This document shows, piece by piece, positions 44,397-53,383 of a stretch of DNA of 64,000 nucleotides. Positions within the stretch are counted from its first letter, which is position 1. Every line of letters begins with the position of its first letter. The notes below the pieces were generated by a model. That model was not told where the DNA came from. It made no database searches and worked only from the letters and a program-made list of their open reading frames with translations. This DNA is from Pseudomonas sp. SG20056 (GTDB lineage: Bacteria; Pseudomonadota; Gammaproteobacteria; Pseudomonadales; Pseudomonadaceae). Location: NCBI RefSeq assembly GCF_031764535.1, contig NZ_CP134499.1, positions 434,001-498,000 on the forward strand, read 5' to 3'. The translations under genes and the position numbers were made by a program.

Positions 44397-45260
44397 ATGA
44401 GCCGCACCCCAGACACCTGGATTCTCACTGCCCACTGCCCGAGTGTGCTCGGCACGGTGGATGCGGTGACGCGCTTTCTGTTCGAGCAGCGCTGCTACGT
44501 CACGGAGCACCATTCCTTCGATGATCGGCTGTCGGCGCGCTTCTTTATCCGTGTGGAGTTCCGCCAGCCGGATGACTTTGACGAGCAGGCCTTTCGTGCT
44601 GGCCTGAACGATCGCTTGAGCATATTCGGCATGCAGGTCGAACTGACCCCGCCGGGTTACCGCGCCAAGGTGGTGCTGATGGTCAGCAAGGCCGACCATT
44701 GCCTGAACGACCTGCTCTATCGCCAGCGTATCGGCCACCTGGCCATGGACGTGGTGGCGGTGGTGTCTAACCATCCAGACCTGGAACCGCTGGCGCGCTG
44801 GCACGACATTCCCTATTACCACTTCCCGCTCGACCCGAAAGACAAGCCGGCGCAGGAGCGCAAGGTGCTGCAGGTGATCGAGGACACGGGCGCCGAGCTG
44901 GTGGTGCTCGCCCGCTATATGCAGGTGCTCTCACCTGAGCTGTGCCGCCAGCTGGATGGCTGGGCGATCAATATCCACCATTCGCTGCTGCCCGGTTTCA
45001 AGGGCGCCAAGCCCTATCACCAGGCCTACGAGAAGGGCGTCAAGCTGGTCGGCGCCACTGCCCACTACATCAACAACGACCTCGACGAGGGGCCGATCAT
45101 CACCCAGGGCGTAGAGCCAGTTGACCATGCCCACTACCCCGAAGACCTGATCGCCAAGGGCCGTGACATCGAGTGCCAGACCCTGGCCAAGGCCATCGGC
45201 TATCACCTTGAGCGTCGCGTCTTTCTCAATGACGGCCGCACGGTGGTGCTGCACGCCTGA
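44397..45260 (+). CDS. purU: Formyltetrahydrofolate deformylase
   Basis: 287-residue enzyme hydrolysing 10-formyl-THF to formate and THF. An N-terminal ACT domain (TWILTAHCPSVLGTVDAVTRF) is followed by the formyltransferase fold with the catalytic triad region AINIHHSLLPGFKGAKPYHQAY and HYINNDLDEGPIITQ. In this cluster it regenerates THF when sarcosine oxidation loads the pool with one-carbon units. Confidence 0.94.
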   Translation: MSRTPDTWILTAHCPSVLGTVDAVTRFLFEQRCYVTEHHSFDDRLSARFFIRVEFRQPDDFDEQAFRAGLNDRLSIFGMQVELTPPGYRAKVVLMVSKADHCLNDLLYRQRIGHLAMDVVAVVSNHPDLEPLARWHDIPYYHFPLDPKDKPAQERKVLQVIEDTGAELVVLARYMQVLSPELCRQLDGWAINIHHSLLPGFKGAKPYHQAYEKGVKLVGATAHYINNDLDEGPIITQGVEPVDHAHYPEDLIAKGRDIECQTLAKAIGYHLERRVFLNDGRTVVLHA

Positions 45261-45407
45261 ACCGCAGTTTCTGAAATCTTCACTATGGGTGGACTGACCG
45301 ACTGCCAAATCCTCGGGCCACCCGGCAACAGACTTAAACGCTCCAGTACAAGGCCGCGCGACCGTTGGCTGCGCCTTTGTATTCACAACAAGAAAGGAGA
45401 AATACGT

Positions 45408-46607
45408 ATGTCTGGTAATCGTGGCGTCGTCTATCTCGGCGCTGGCAAGGTCGAAGTGCAGAAAATCGACTATCCGAAAATGCAGGACCCGCGCGGTCGC
45501 AAGATCGAACACGGGGTCATCCTGCGTGTGGTTTCCACCAATATCTGTGGTTCCGACCAGCACATGGTGCGTGGCCGTACCACGGCGCAAACCGGCCTGG
45601 TGCTGGGCCACGAGATCACCGGTGAGGTGATCGAGAAGGGCCGCGACGTGGAGAACCTGAAGATTGGTGATCTGGTCTCGGTGCCGTTCAACGTTGCTTG
45701 CGGTCGCTGCCGTTCGTGCAAGGAACAGCACACCGGTGTGTGTCTGTCGGTCAACCCGGCACGTGCCGGCGGTGCTTACGGTTATGTCGACATGGGCGAC
45801 TGGACTGGTGGCCAGGCTGAGTACGCGATGGTGCCGTACGCCGATTTCAACCTGCTGAAGCTGCCGGACCGCGACCGTGCCATGGAGAAGATCCGCGACC
45901 TGACGTGTCTGTCCGACATCCTGCCCACCGGCTACCACGGCGCCGTGACGGCCGGCGTTGGCCCTGGCAGCAGCGTGTATATCGCCGGTGCTGGCCCTGT
46001 GGGTTTGGCGGCCGCCGCCTCGGCCCGTTTGCTCGGCGCTGCCGTGGTGATCGTGGGCGATGTTAATCCGGTGCGTCTGGCCCATGCCAAGGCTCAGGGC
46101 TTCGAGATTGCCGACCTGTCTCAGGACACTCCGCTGCACGAGCAGATCGCCGCGCTGCTGGGCGAGCCGGAAGTGGATTGCGCGGTGGATGCGGTGGGCT
46201 TCGAGGCCCGTGGCCATGGTCACGCAGGCGTGCAACACGAAGCGCCGGCCACAGTGCTCAACTCGCTGATGGGCGTGGTGCGGGTGGCCGGCAAGATCGG
46301 TATTCCTGGTCTGTATGTCACCGAAGATCCGGGCGCGGTGGATGCGGCGGCGAAGATTGGCTCCCTGAGCATTCGCTTTGGCCTCGGCTGGGCCAAGTCG
46401 CACAGTTTCCATACCGGCCAGACCCCGGTTATGAAGTACAACCGCCAGCTGATGCAGGCGATCATGTGGGACCGTATCAATATCGCCGAAGTGGTGGGCG
46501 TACAGGTCATCAGCCTGGACGACGCACCGCGCGGTTACGGCGAGTTCGATGCCGGCGTGCCGAAGAAATTCGTTATCGACCCGCACAAGATGTTCAGCGC
46601 CGCCTGA
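45408..46607 (+). CDS. fdhA: Glutathione-independent formaldehyde dehydrogenase
   Basis: 399-residue zinc alcohol dehydrogenase-family enzyme that oxidises formaldehyde to formate with NAD and no added thiol, as in P. putida. The start MSGNRGVVYLG has GAAAGGAGA upstream. Catalytic zinc ligands are in NICGSDQHM and LGHEITGEV, the structural zinc cysteines in CGRCRSCKEQHTGVC, and the NAD fold in VYIAGAGPVGLAAAASARL. It detoxifies formaldehyde released by GbcA and DgcA. Separated from purU by 147 bp with no obvious terminator. Confidence 0.96.
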   Translation: MSGNRGVVYLGAGKVEVQKIDYPKMQDPRGRKIEHGVILRVVSTNICGSDQHMVRGRTTAQTGLVLGHEITGEVIEKGRDVENLKIGDLVSVPFNVACGRCRSCKEQHTGVCLSVNPARAGGAYGYVDMGDWTGGQAEYAMVPYADFNLLKLPDRDRAMEKIRDLTCLSDILPTGYHGAVTAGVGPGSSVYIAGAGPVGLAAAASARLLGAAVVIVGDVNPVRLAHAKAQGFEIADLSQDTPLHEQIAALLGEPEVDCAVDAVGFEARGHGHAGVQHEAPATVLNSLMGVVRVAGKIGIPGLYVTEDPGAVDAAAKIGSLSIRFGLGWAKSHSFHTGQTPVMKYNRQLMQAIMWDRINIAEVVGVQVISLDDAPRGYGEFDAGVPKKFVIDPHKMFSAA

Positions 46608-46622
46608 TTGCCCTCAGGGATG

Positions 46623-46649
46623 CAGGCGGGCAGTCAGATTGCCCGCCTG
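46623..46649 (+). terminator. Probable terminator after fdhA
   Basis: Ten-base perfect arms CAGGCGGGCA / TGCCCGCCTG with a 7-base loop, followed by a weak T-rich stretch (TCGTTGT). It marks the end of the one-carbon cluster. Confidence 0.75.
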
Positions 46650-46789
46650 TCGTTGTATGCACGGGTCCTCAACCGAGGCGCCTGCTCGCTTTCTGCCTGC
46701 CTTCTGCTCCGTCCATATAGAACCTGAAAAGTGGCTAAAGTAAGTGCACGGCACGGCTGCTCAGTGCCCACTTTCCAGGGCAGGATCTT

Positions 46790-47821
46790 ATGCGGGCGAT
46801 ATGCGTCACTCTCTGTTGGCTTTGGATCAGCGGCCTGGCGTGGGCTTCGGACTGGTACCCCGTGGAGGTACTGGCCGATGGCGTATCGCAGCAGTACCAG
46901 CCGTTGTCGCAAGCGGCCAAACCCTGGCGGGTGTGCGCATTGTTGCCGCATGGCAAGGATCGCTACTGGTGGGGTGTGGCCTGGGGCCTGGATGAGGAGG
47001 CCGCGCGCCAAGGTGTGCGGCTAGGCATCTATGAGGCCGGGGGCTATGAAAATCCACAGGTGCAAGCGCAGCAATTGCGCACCTGTCAGCAGCGCAATGC
47101 CGATGCCTATGTGATTGCGGCGATCGATGCCCTGGCTCTCTGTGAGCCTATCGCTCAGTTGGTCGAACAGGGCAAGCCGGTTATCGATCTGGTCAATGGC
47201 ATCGACTGTCCGGGGCTGAGCGCCAGCTCCAGCGTGGATTTTGCCGATATGACCGGCGCTGCTCTGGCCTATATCGATGACCATCGCTCGTCGGGGCCTT
47301 TCAGCCTGGGCTGGTTACCCGGGCCGCAAGGCGCTGGTTGGGTTCTGGATTCAGAAAAGAAGCTGCGCCAGGCCGAACAGAACAAACCGATGACCGTGCA
47401 ACACGGTGGCTATGGCCCGGTGGATCGCGCCAGTCAGGCGCAACTGGTGCGCGAGCTGCTCAGGCAGCATCCGCGCCTCGACTTCCTGCTGGGCAATGCT
47501 GAAGCTGCCGGCTTTGCCGCGCAGCTGGTGCAGACCTCAGGGCAGAACTACCAGGCGCGGGTTCTGGCCACCTACACCACCGAACGAATTGTCGAGCAGA
47601 TTCGTGATGGGTTTATTGTTGCCGCGCCCACCGACTCCCCGGTGCTGCAGGCGCGGATTGCCGTGGACCTGGCGGTGCGCGCGCTGGAAGGTCGCGCACA
47701 TGCGCGGCGGGTCAGTCCGGTGATCGAGATGCTCGACCAGACCAGTCTGGAGCTGTTCGATATCAGCCGTCTGATGCCGCCGCCGGAGCACTGGATGATT
47801 CGCCGTGAGCTGCCGCAGTAG
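46790..47821 (+). CDS. TorT-like periplasmic binding protein
   Basis: 343 residues with a signal peptide (RAICVTLCWLWISGLAWA, cut near residue 19) and a type I periplasmic-binding fold (LLPHGKDRYWWGVAWGLDEEA; DAYVIAAIDALALC; FLLGNAEAAGFAAQL). The order of motifs matches TorT, which binds trimethylamine N-oxide and presents it to the sensor kinase TorS. No torS or torR gene is beside it, and it ends with a 22-bp gap to a gene on the opposite strand. Its partner must be elsewhere, or its ligand may be another quaternary amine. Confidence 0.75.
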   Translation: MRAICVTLCWLWISGLAWASDWYPVEVLADGVSQQYQPLSQAAKPWRVCALLPHGKDRYWWGVAWGLDEEAARQGVRLGIYEAGGYENPQVQAQQLRTCQQRNADAYVIAAIDALALCEPIAQLVEQGKPVIDLVNGIDCPGLSASSSVDFADMTGAALAYIDDHRSSGPFSLGWLPGPQGAGWVLDSEKKLRQAEQNKPMTVQHGGYGPVDRASQAQLVRELLRQHPRLDFLLGNAEAAGFAAQLVQTSGQNYQARVLATYTTERIVEQIRDGFIVAAPTDSPVLQARIAVDLAVRALEGRAHARRVSPVIEMLDQTSLELFDISRLMPPPEHWMIRRELPQ

Positions 47822-47842
47822 TTGAGCGGCAGCGGTGCCTGG

Positions 47843-48736
47843 TCAACCGGGCTGTTCGCCGCGAATCTGCGCTATCCGCGCATCCTTGTCTTGCCACATC
47901 GTCGTAACCCAGTGCTGCACAAACTGGCGGAATACCGGGTCGTTTTCGTAGTCACCCTGCCACAGTGCCGGGTCCAGTTCGCGGGTCTGGATATCGACGA
48001 TCACCTTGTCCACCTGGCCACTGATCAGCTCCCAGAAGCCGGGCACATGCGTGCCTGGATAAACCACCGTCACATCCAGCACTTTATCCAGCTGCTCACC
48101 CAGCGCCGCCAGAACAAAGGCCACGCCACCGGCCTTGGGCTTGAGCAGATACTGATAGGGCGAGCCTTGCTGCGCCTGTTTGGCTGGGGTGCAGCGGGTA
48201 CCTTCGAGGTAGTTGACCACGGTCACCGGCAAATCCTTGAACTTGTCACAGGCGCGCTTGGTGATCTCCAGATCCTGGCCCTTGAGCTCGGGGTGCTTGG
48301 TCAGAAACGCCTTGGAATAGCGGCGCATAAAGGGGTAATCCAGCGCCCAGAACGCCAGGCCGAGGAAGGGCACCCAGATCAGCTGCTGTTTTAGGAAGAA
48401 TTTGAAGTAGGGCGTCTTGCGGTTGAAGGCCTGTACCAGCGCAGGAATATCGACCCATGACTGGTGGTTACTGATCACCAGGTAGGAGGTGCTCTGACGC
48501 AGGTCCGCACTGCCGCGAATATCCCAGTGCACCGGTAGCAGCGTGGCGAAAATCAGCTTGTTGAGCTCTGCCCAGGTTTCTGCCACCCACATCACCCCGC
48601 GCGAGCTGGCCGTTTTCAGCGCCTTGCCGGGCAGGACGAACTTGCCGAGGGCGATTAGCAGCAGCGGGCCGATCAGGATCAGCGTGTTGAGTAGCAGCAG
48701 AATAATGACGCTAAGACCGGTCAACAGGCGGCGCAT
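47843..48736 (-). CDS. PlsC-type 1-acyl-glycerol-3-phosphate acyltransferase-like protein (YihG type)
   Basis: I chose MRRLLTGLSVI (ATG at 48734-48736, AAGGAG upstream), giving 297 residues. It has one N-terminal membrane segment (about 8-32), the acyltransferase motif NHQSWVD (NH-x4-D), FKFFLKQQLIWVPFLG and the acceptor motif LEGTR. YihG-type proteins put unsaturated acyl chains into phosphatidic acid at the inner membrane and belong to the same family. Confidence 0.87.
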   Translation of the reverse strand: MRRLLTGLSVIILLLLNTLILIGPLLLIALGKFVLPGKALKTASSRGVMWVAETWAELNKLIFATLLPVHWDIRGSADLRQSTSYLVISNHQSWVDIPALVQAFNRKTPYFKFFLKQQLIWVPFLGLAFWALDYPFMRRYSKAFLTKHPELKGQDLEITKRACDKFKDLPVTVVNYLEGTRCTPAKQAQQGSPYQYLLKPKAGGVAFVLAALGEQLDKVLDVTVVYPGTHVPGFWELISGQVDKVIVDIQTRELDPALWQGDYENDPVFRQFVQHWVTTMWQDKDARIAQIRGEQPG

Positions 48737-48916
48737 GGCAACTCCTTCGGTGCGCTTGAGCGGCAATGATAAGCAGTCGTGCCAAGGCTTCCAAGCCGCT
48801 AATCTGCGACCGATGTCCTATGGCCATTAGTTGCTCCAAGTCAGCATAATGCTGGCGATTGTTCATCTACGCTTGTCTGACAATCGCCGGGTTAATTCCT
48901 CATCCGAGTGCAATCC

Positions 48917-50143
48917 ATGTTGAAGTGCATCGCTGTGGCCGACGTACGTGTCGGTATGTATATCCACGAGTTCTGTGGCGCATGGATGGACCACCCCTTC
49001 TGGAAATCCAAGTTTCTTCTCAACTCTGAAAAAGACCTGCAGCGTATCAAGGCCAGCAGCATTGGCGAGCTGTGGATTGATGTCAGCAAGGGCCTGGATG
49101 TCGAGGTCGGTACCGTCAGTGTCAGCCCCGAAGAGGTCGCCGCCGAAGCCGAAGCCGCCCTTCTGGCTGCGGTACAGAGCCCGCCAGTCAACCTGGCGGT
49201 GTCGATGGAGGATGAGGTGCGGCGTGCGGCCAAGCTCTGCGAGCGTTCCAAAGCTGCGGTGGTCAGCATGTTTGGCGATGCGCGCATGGGCCAGGCCTTG
49301 CAGTTCGAGCAGGCCGGGGAGTTGGTCGAGGAGATTTCCGACTCGATCATGCGTCATCCCAATGCGCTGATCAGCCTGGCGCGGCTAAAAAATGCCGATG
49401 AATACACCTATATGCATTCGGTGGCGGTCTGCGCCTTGATGATTGCCCTAGCGCGTAATCTGGGCTTGAACGAAAGCCAGGTACGCGAGGCCGGGCTGGC
49501 CGGGCTGCTGCATGACATCGGCAAGATGGCGATTCCAAATGATGTACTGAACAAACCCGGCAAGCTGACCGACAACGAGTTCGCTACGGTGCGCAATCAC
49601 CCCGAAGCCGGTTCACGCATGTTGATTGATAGCAAACAGGTCAGCGCGCTGGTGCTGGACGTGTGCCTGCATCATCACGAAAAGGTCGACGGTACGGGCT
49701 ACCCGCATCGTCTGGAAGGCGAGCAGATCAGCCTGTATGCGCGCATGGGCGCGGTCTGCGACGTGTATGACGCGATTACCTCGGACCGCCCCTACAAGCG
49801 TGGCTGGGACCCTGCCGAGTCGATCCGCAAGATGGCTGAATGGAAAGGCCATTTCGACCCTGTGGTGTTCCAGGCCTTTGTCAAAACCGTGGGTATCTAC
49901 CCGGTGGGTTCACTGGTGCGTCTGGAGAGTGGGCGCATCGGTGTGGTTTTGGAGCAGCAAGCCAAATCCCTGCTTATGCCCAGGGTCAAGGTGTTCTTCT
50001 CGGCCAGATCGAAAACCCCGATCCCGCAGGAAATCCTCGACCTGAGCAAGCTGGTTGGGCGCGACAAGATTGTCAGTCGCGAATCTGCCGAAGAGTGGGG
50101 CTTCCGCAATGTCGAGGAACTCTGGAGCGGTATTTCCCGCTAG
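48917..50143 (+). CDS. HD-GYP domain cyclic-di-GMP phosphodiesterase
   Basis: 408 residues from ATG 48917 (MLKCIAVADVRVGMYIHEF); a GTG nine bases upstream is an alternative. The N-terminal DUF3391 domain (about 1-130) precedes the HD-GYP domain: LLHDIGKMAIPNDVLNKPGKL, HHEKVDGTGYPHRLEG and DVYDAITSDRPYK, with all metal-ligand and GYP residues intact. The enzyme is expected to hydrolyse c-di-GMP in the cytoplasm. It is followed by a chemoreceptor gene 171 bp away. Confidence 0.92.
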   Translation: MLKCIAVADVRVGMYIHEFCGAWMDHPFWKSKFLLNSEKDLQRIKASSIGELWIDVSKGLDVEVGTVSVSPEEVAAEAEAALLAAVQSPPVNLAVSMEDEVRRAAKLCERSKAAVVSMFGDARMGQALQFEQAGELVEEISDSIMRHPNALISLARLKNADEYTYMHSVAVCALMIALARNLGLNESQVREAGLAGLLHDIGKMAIPNDVLNKPGKLTDNEFATVRNHPEAGSRMLIDSKQVSALVLDVCLHHHEKVDGTGYPHRLEGEQISLYARMGAVCDVYDAITSDRPYKRGWDPAESIRKMAEWKGHFDPVVFQAFVKTVGIYPVGSLVRLESGRIGVVLEQQAKSLLMPRVKVFFSARSKTPIPQEILDLSKLVGRDKIVSRESAEEWGFRNVEELWSGISR

Positions 50144-50314
50144 GTTTTCGACCGCTAGCGCTGCTCGCGACCGGGTAACGGGCTGTGGTCCGGTCACTCA
50201 TCTATGCTCATTACACATTACCGCCTGCAGGCGCGCTGCTTGGGCGTGCTTCTTGCTTGAAGTTTTGCTTTGGCGCGCCCCTGAAGTTGGCGCGCTCAAC
50301 AGGTTGAGGTGTGT

Positions 50315-52345
50315 ATGGCTGGAGTACTCAAACCGGGTGTGCGGTTACTGGAACGTTTCAGTTTCGCGCGCAAGTTTCAGTTGGTGTTTGTCTTGTTCGC
50401 CCTGCCGCTGGGCTTTTCTCTGTGGGTGATCTGCAGCAATTATCAGGATCGACTCAATTCCATCGACAACGAACTGGAAGGCATCAGTGCCCTGCAGGGT
50501 ATGGCTGGCGTGCAGCAGGAGCTGATTGAGCAACGCACGTTGCTGTCACGCTGGAAGGGCACCGAGAAAGCCGCCGAAGCACTGCTGCGTGAACACGCCA
50601 ATGGTCTTGGTCCCGCTCTGCAAGCACTGGAGCAGCCGCTTCAATCCGCGTTGTTGAGTGATCAGGCGCGCCAGCACTTGCAGAGTCTCAGCGCCGGCCA
50701 GGCCGAGCTGAGTGTCGATGTACTGGGTAAGCTGGCCTTGCCTGATGCCCTCGAACGTTACCAAAAGAACCTGTTGAGCCTGCTGGCCCTGCGCGAGCAG
50801 GTAGCCACCGACAGCGGGTTGATCCTTGATCCGCAGCTCGACACCTACCTGATGATGGAGCAGCTGACCTACACCTTGCCGCGTCTGCTCGAACAATTGG
50901 GCAGCTTTACCAGCCAGGGTTATGGCGCGGTGGTGTCGCAGCACTTCACCTTGCAGAGCCGGGTGCTGATCCGCGATCTGCGCCGTAGCCTGGATGAGTC
51001 GCGCAGCCAGCTGCTCAAGGCCCAGGCCACGCTCAAGCTGGAGGCACCGCGTGCCATGCGCCAGTTGCAGGGGCCCTATGATGAGGCACTGCAGGGTTAC
51101 GAAGCCTTTCTCGCGGGCATTGACCGCGACATGTTCGAGGCCAGCCCCATGGCCCTGACCCCAGAGCAGTTTGTGCAACGCACCGATGCCCTGCAGGGCC
51201 AATTGCTCGGTCTGCAGGCAGCGTTGTACCAGCAGTTTTCAGCCAGCCTAGGTGATTACCGGCGCAAAGCCCTGAGCGCGATGATCGAAGTGGTCAGCGT
51301 GTTCAGCCTGCTGACCCTGCTGGCGCTGTATGTATTGTTCTGCCTCAACGCGTCGATACGTCGTAGCACCGCGGGCATCATTGAGGCCGCCGAAGGTCTG
51401 CGCGATGGTGATCTGCGTGTACGCATGCAGGTGCATGGCGAGGACGACCTGGCGAGTATCGCCATGGCGTTGAATACCGCCGTCAGCCAGTTGCGCGAGT
51501 CCATGCAGGGGGTCAATCAGCAGAGCCAGCAACTAGGCGGCACCGTGCAGATGCTCAACGGCGAGGCGCGCAATGCCCTGGAGTCGGTGGAGCAGCAGCA
51601 GGCGCAGATGAGCCAGATTGCCGCTGCCGCCACCGAAATGGCTGCCACCGCGCAAAGCGTGGCGCAGAGCTGCGAGCAGGCTGCGGTGGAAGCCAGTCAG
51701 ACCCGTGAGATTGCCAACCAGAGTAACCAGCGCAGTGCGCGTACCAGTGAAAGCATGCGCCAGCTCAGCAGTCGCCTGGGTGACAGCGCCACCACGCTGC
51801 AACAGTTACGCAGCCAGACCGAGCAGATCACCCGCGTGGTGGACGTAATCAAGGGCATCGCCGAGCAGACGAACCTGCTCGCGCTCAACGCCGCCATCGA
51901 AGCCGCCCGCGCCGGCGATCAAGGCCGCGGCTTTGCCGTGGTGGCCGACGAAGTACGTTCGCTGTCGCAACGCACGCAGAACTCCACGGCGGAAATCGCC
52001 GAAACCGTGGCCAACCTGCATCGCGTGGTCGGCCAGTCTGTCACCCAGATGGAAGACGCCGTGCGCCAGGCCGAAGGCGATGTCGGCAGTGTGCTGGCCA
52101 TGGGCGAAGACCTGAATGCCATCGTCGAATCGGTGCAACTTGTCACTGACCGCCTGGCGCAGATCGCCACAGCCGCCGAGCAGCAGGCGGCTACTGCCGA
52201 TGAAGTCAGCGGCAATATCCAGCAGGTCGATCACGCGGCCAGTGCCCTGCTTGAAAGCGCTCAGGGGGTGAGCAACGCCGCTGAACAGTTGCGCCAGGGC
52301 AGCCAGGTGTTGGAGCAGAATACCGCGCGCTTCAAGCTCGACTGA
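50315..52345 (+). CDS. Methyl-accepting chemotaxis protein
   Basis: 676 residues from ATG 50315 (TTGAGG upstream). Two membrane segments (about 20-42 and 323-345) enclose a large helical periplasmic sensor domain of about 280 residues. A HAMP domain ([27 protein letters not shown]) and the signalling tip [35 protein letters not shown] follow. The ligand is unknown; the sensor domain is helical, not a Cache fold. No CheB/CheR-binding tail pentapeptide is seen at the C-terminus (ARFKLD). Confidence 0.93.
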   Translation: MAGVLKPGVRLLERFSFARKFQLVFVLFALPLGFSLWVICSNYQDRLNSIDNELEGISALQGMAGVQQELIEQRTLLSRWKGTEKAAEALLREHANGLGPALQALEQPLQSALLSDQARQHLQSLSAGQAELSVDVLGKLALPDALERYQKNLLSLLALREQVATDSGLILDPQLDTYLMMEQLTYTLPRLLEQLGSFTSQGYGAVVSQHFTLQSRVLIRDLRRSLDESRSQLLKAQATLKLEAPRAMRQLQGPYDEALQGYEAFLAGIDRDMFEASPMALTPEQFVQRTDALQGQLLGLQAALYQQFSASLGDYRRKALSAMIEVVSVFSLLTLLALYVLFCLNASIRRSTAGIIEAAEGLRDGDLRVRMQVHGEDDLASIAMALNTAVSQLRESMQGVNQQSQQLGGTVQMLNGEARNALESVEQQQAQMSQIAAAATEMAATAQSVAQSCEQAAVEASQTREIANQSNQRSARTSESMRQLSSRLGDSATTLQQLRSQTEQITRVVDVIKGIAEQTNLLALNAAIEAARAGDQGRGFAVVADEVRSLSQRTQNSTAEIAETVANLHRVVGQSVTQMEDAVRQAEGDVGSVLAMGEDLNAIVESVQLVTDRLAQIATAAEQQAATADEVSGNIQQVDHAASALLESAQGVSNAAEQLRQGSQVLEQNTARFKLD

Positions 52346-52357
52346 GGGTCTGTCTAT

Positions 52358-52588
52358 GATCTGCTGCGCGTCGGCCCTGCTGCGTTAAAAACAGGCTGGT
52401 GCGCCAGCCCGGTCGGAAGCCACTTGTGGCTAACGCGCTTCAGCGTGATCCCGAAGGGGCGAGTGAAGCGAGTAATGCTCATGTACAAAATTACACTCGC
52501 GTGCGAGCCCAGTCCGCTTCCTCGCTTGTTTTGACCAGCCGGAGGCTGTTACTAACGCAGCGCCTTGCAGGACTCTAGCTCGCAGATC
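52358..52588. repeat. MITE-like element with nested inverted ends
   Basis: This takes up most of the 351-bp gap between the chemoreceptor and creB. The outer ends GATCTGC (52358-52364) and GCAGATC (52582-52588) are complementary. Inside them GCTGCGTTAAAAACAGGCT (52379-52397) faces AGGCTGTTACTAACGCAGC (52543-52561), matching at 16 of 19 positions. The interior has GGCTGGTGCGCCAGCC, a perfect hairpin, and TACACTCGCGTGCGAGCC. No open reading frame of note. It looks like a non-autonomous mobile element or a structured RNA gene. Confidence 0.5.
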
Positions 52589-52696
52589 TTTAAAAGGTTC
52601 TAAGGCTACGGCCTGTTTATAGGAGCAGGCCGCGCCCTTGACGCTGGCAGCGGCCTGCCGCAGGCTCCTCGCCGAGTTGCCACGAGCAGGACGCCC

Positions 52697-53383
52697 ATGC
52701 CGCATATTCTGATTGTCGAAGACGAAGCCTCCATCGCCGATACCCTGATCTTCGCCCTGCAGAGCGAAGGTTTTACCACCACCTGGCTGAGCCTGGCCGA
52801 GCAGGCGCTGGCCGAACAGCAGCGCAGCCCGGCGGACCTGCTGATTCTCGATGTCGGCCTGCCGGATATCAGCGGCTTCGAGGCCTGCAAGCGGCTGCGG
52901 CGCTTCTCCGAGGTGCCGGTGATTTTTCTCACCGCGCGCAGCGAGGAGATTGATCGTGTGGTCGGTCTGGAAATCGGTGCTGACGATTACGTGGTCAAAC
53001 CCTTTAGCCCGCGGGAAGTGGCGGCGCGGGTCAAGGCCATTCTCAAACGCATGGCCCCGCGTGAAGCTGTTGCTGTGGCGACGGCTCAGGGGCCTTTTCA
53101 GGTGGACAACGAGCGGGTGCAGATTCACTACCACGGCCAGTTGCTGAGCCTGACTCGCCACGAATTCCGTCTGCTGCAAAGCCTGCTGGCGCAGCCCGAG
53201 CGGGTGTTCTCCCGCGAGCAGTTGCTCGACGGCCTGGGCGTGGCTGCCGATGTCGGTTACGAACGCACCATCGATAGCCATATCAAAAGCCTGCGTGCCA
53301 AACTGCGCCAGGTGGCCGCTGAGGCTGAGCCGATTCAGACCCATCGCGGCCTGGGTTACAGCTACTCGCCGAGGCACGCCTGA
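52697..53383 (+). CDS. creB: Two-component response regulator CreB
   Basis: 228-residue OmpR-type regulator. The receiver domain has the acidic pair EDE (8-10), phospho-acceptor in LILDVGLPD (Asp near 52) and Lys in VVKPFSPRE. The C-terminal winged helix is seen in LTRHEFRLLQSLL and ERTIDSHIKSLRAKL. CreB responds to carbon state and, in Pseudomonas, to beta-lactam stress and biofilm formation. Its last base pairs overlap the creC start. Confidence 0.92.
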   Translation: MPHILIVEDEASIADTLIFALQSEGFTTTWLSLAEQALAEQQRSPADLLILDVGLPDISGFEACKRLRRFSEVPVIFLTARSEEIDRVVGLEIGADDYVVKPFSPREVAARVKAILKRMAPREAVAVATAQGPFQVDNERVQIHYHGQLLSLTRHEFRLLQSLLAQPERVFSREQLLDGLGVAADVGYERTIDSHIKSLRAKLRQVAAEAEPIQTHRGLGYSYSPRHA

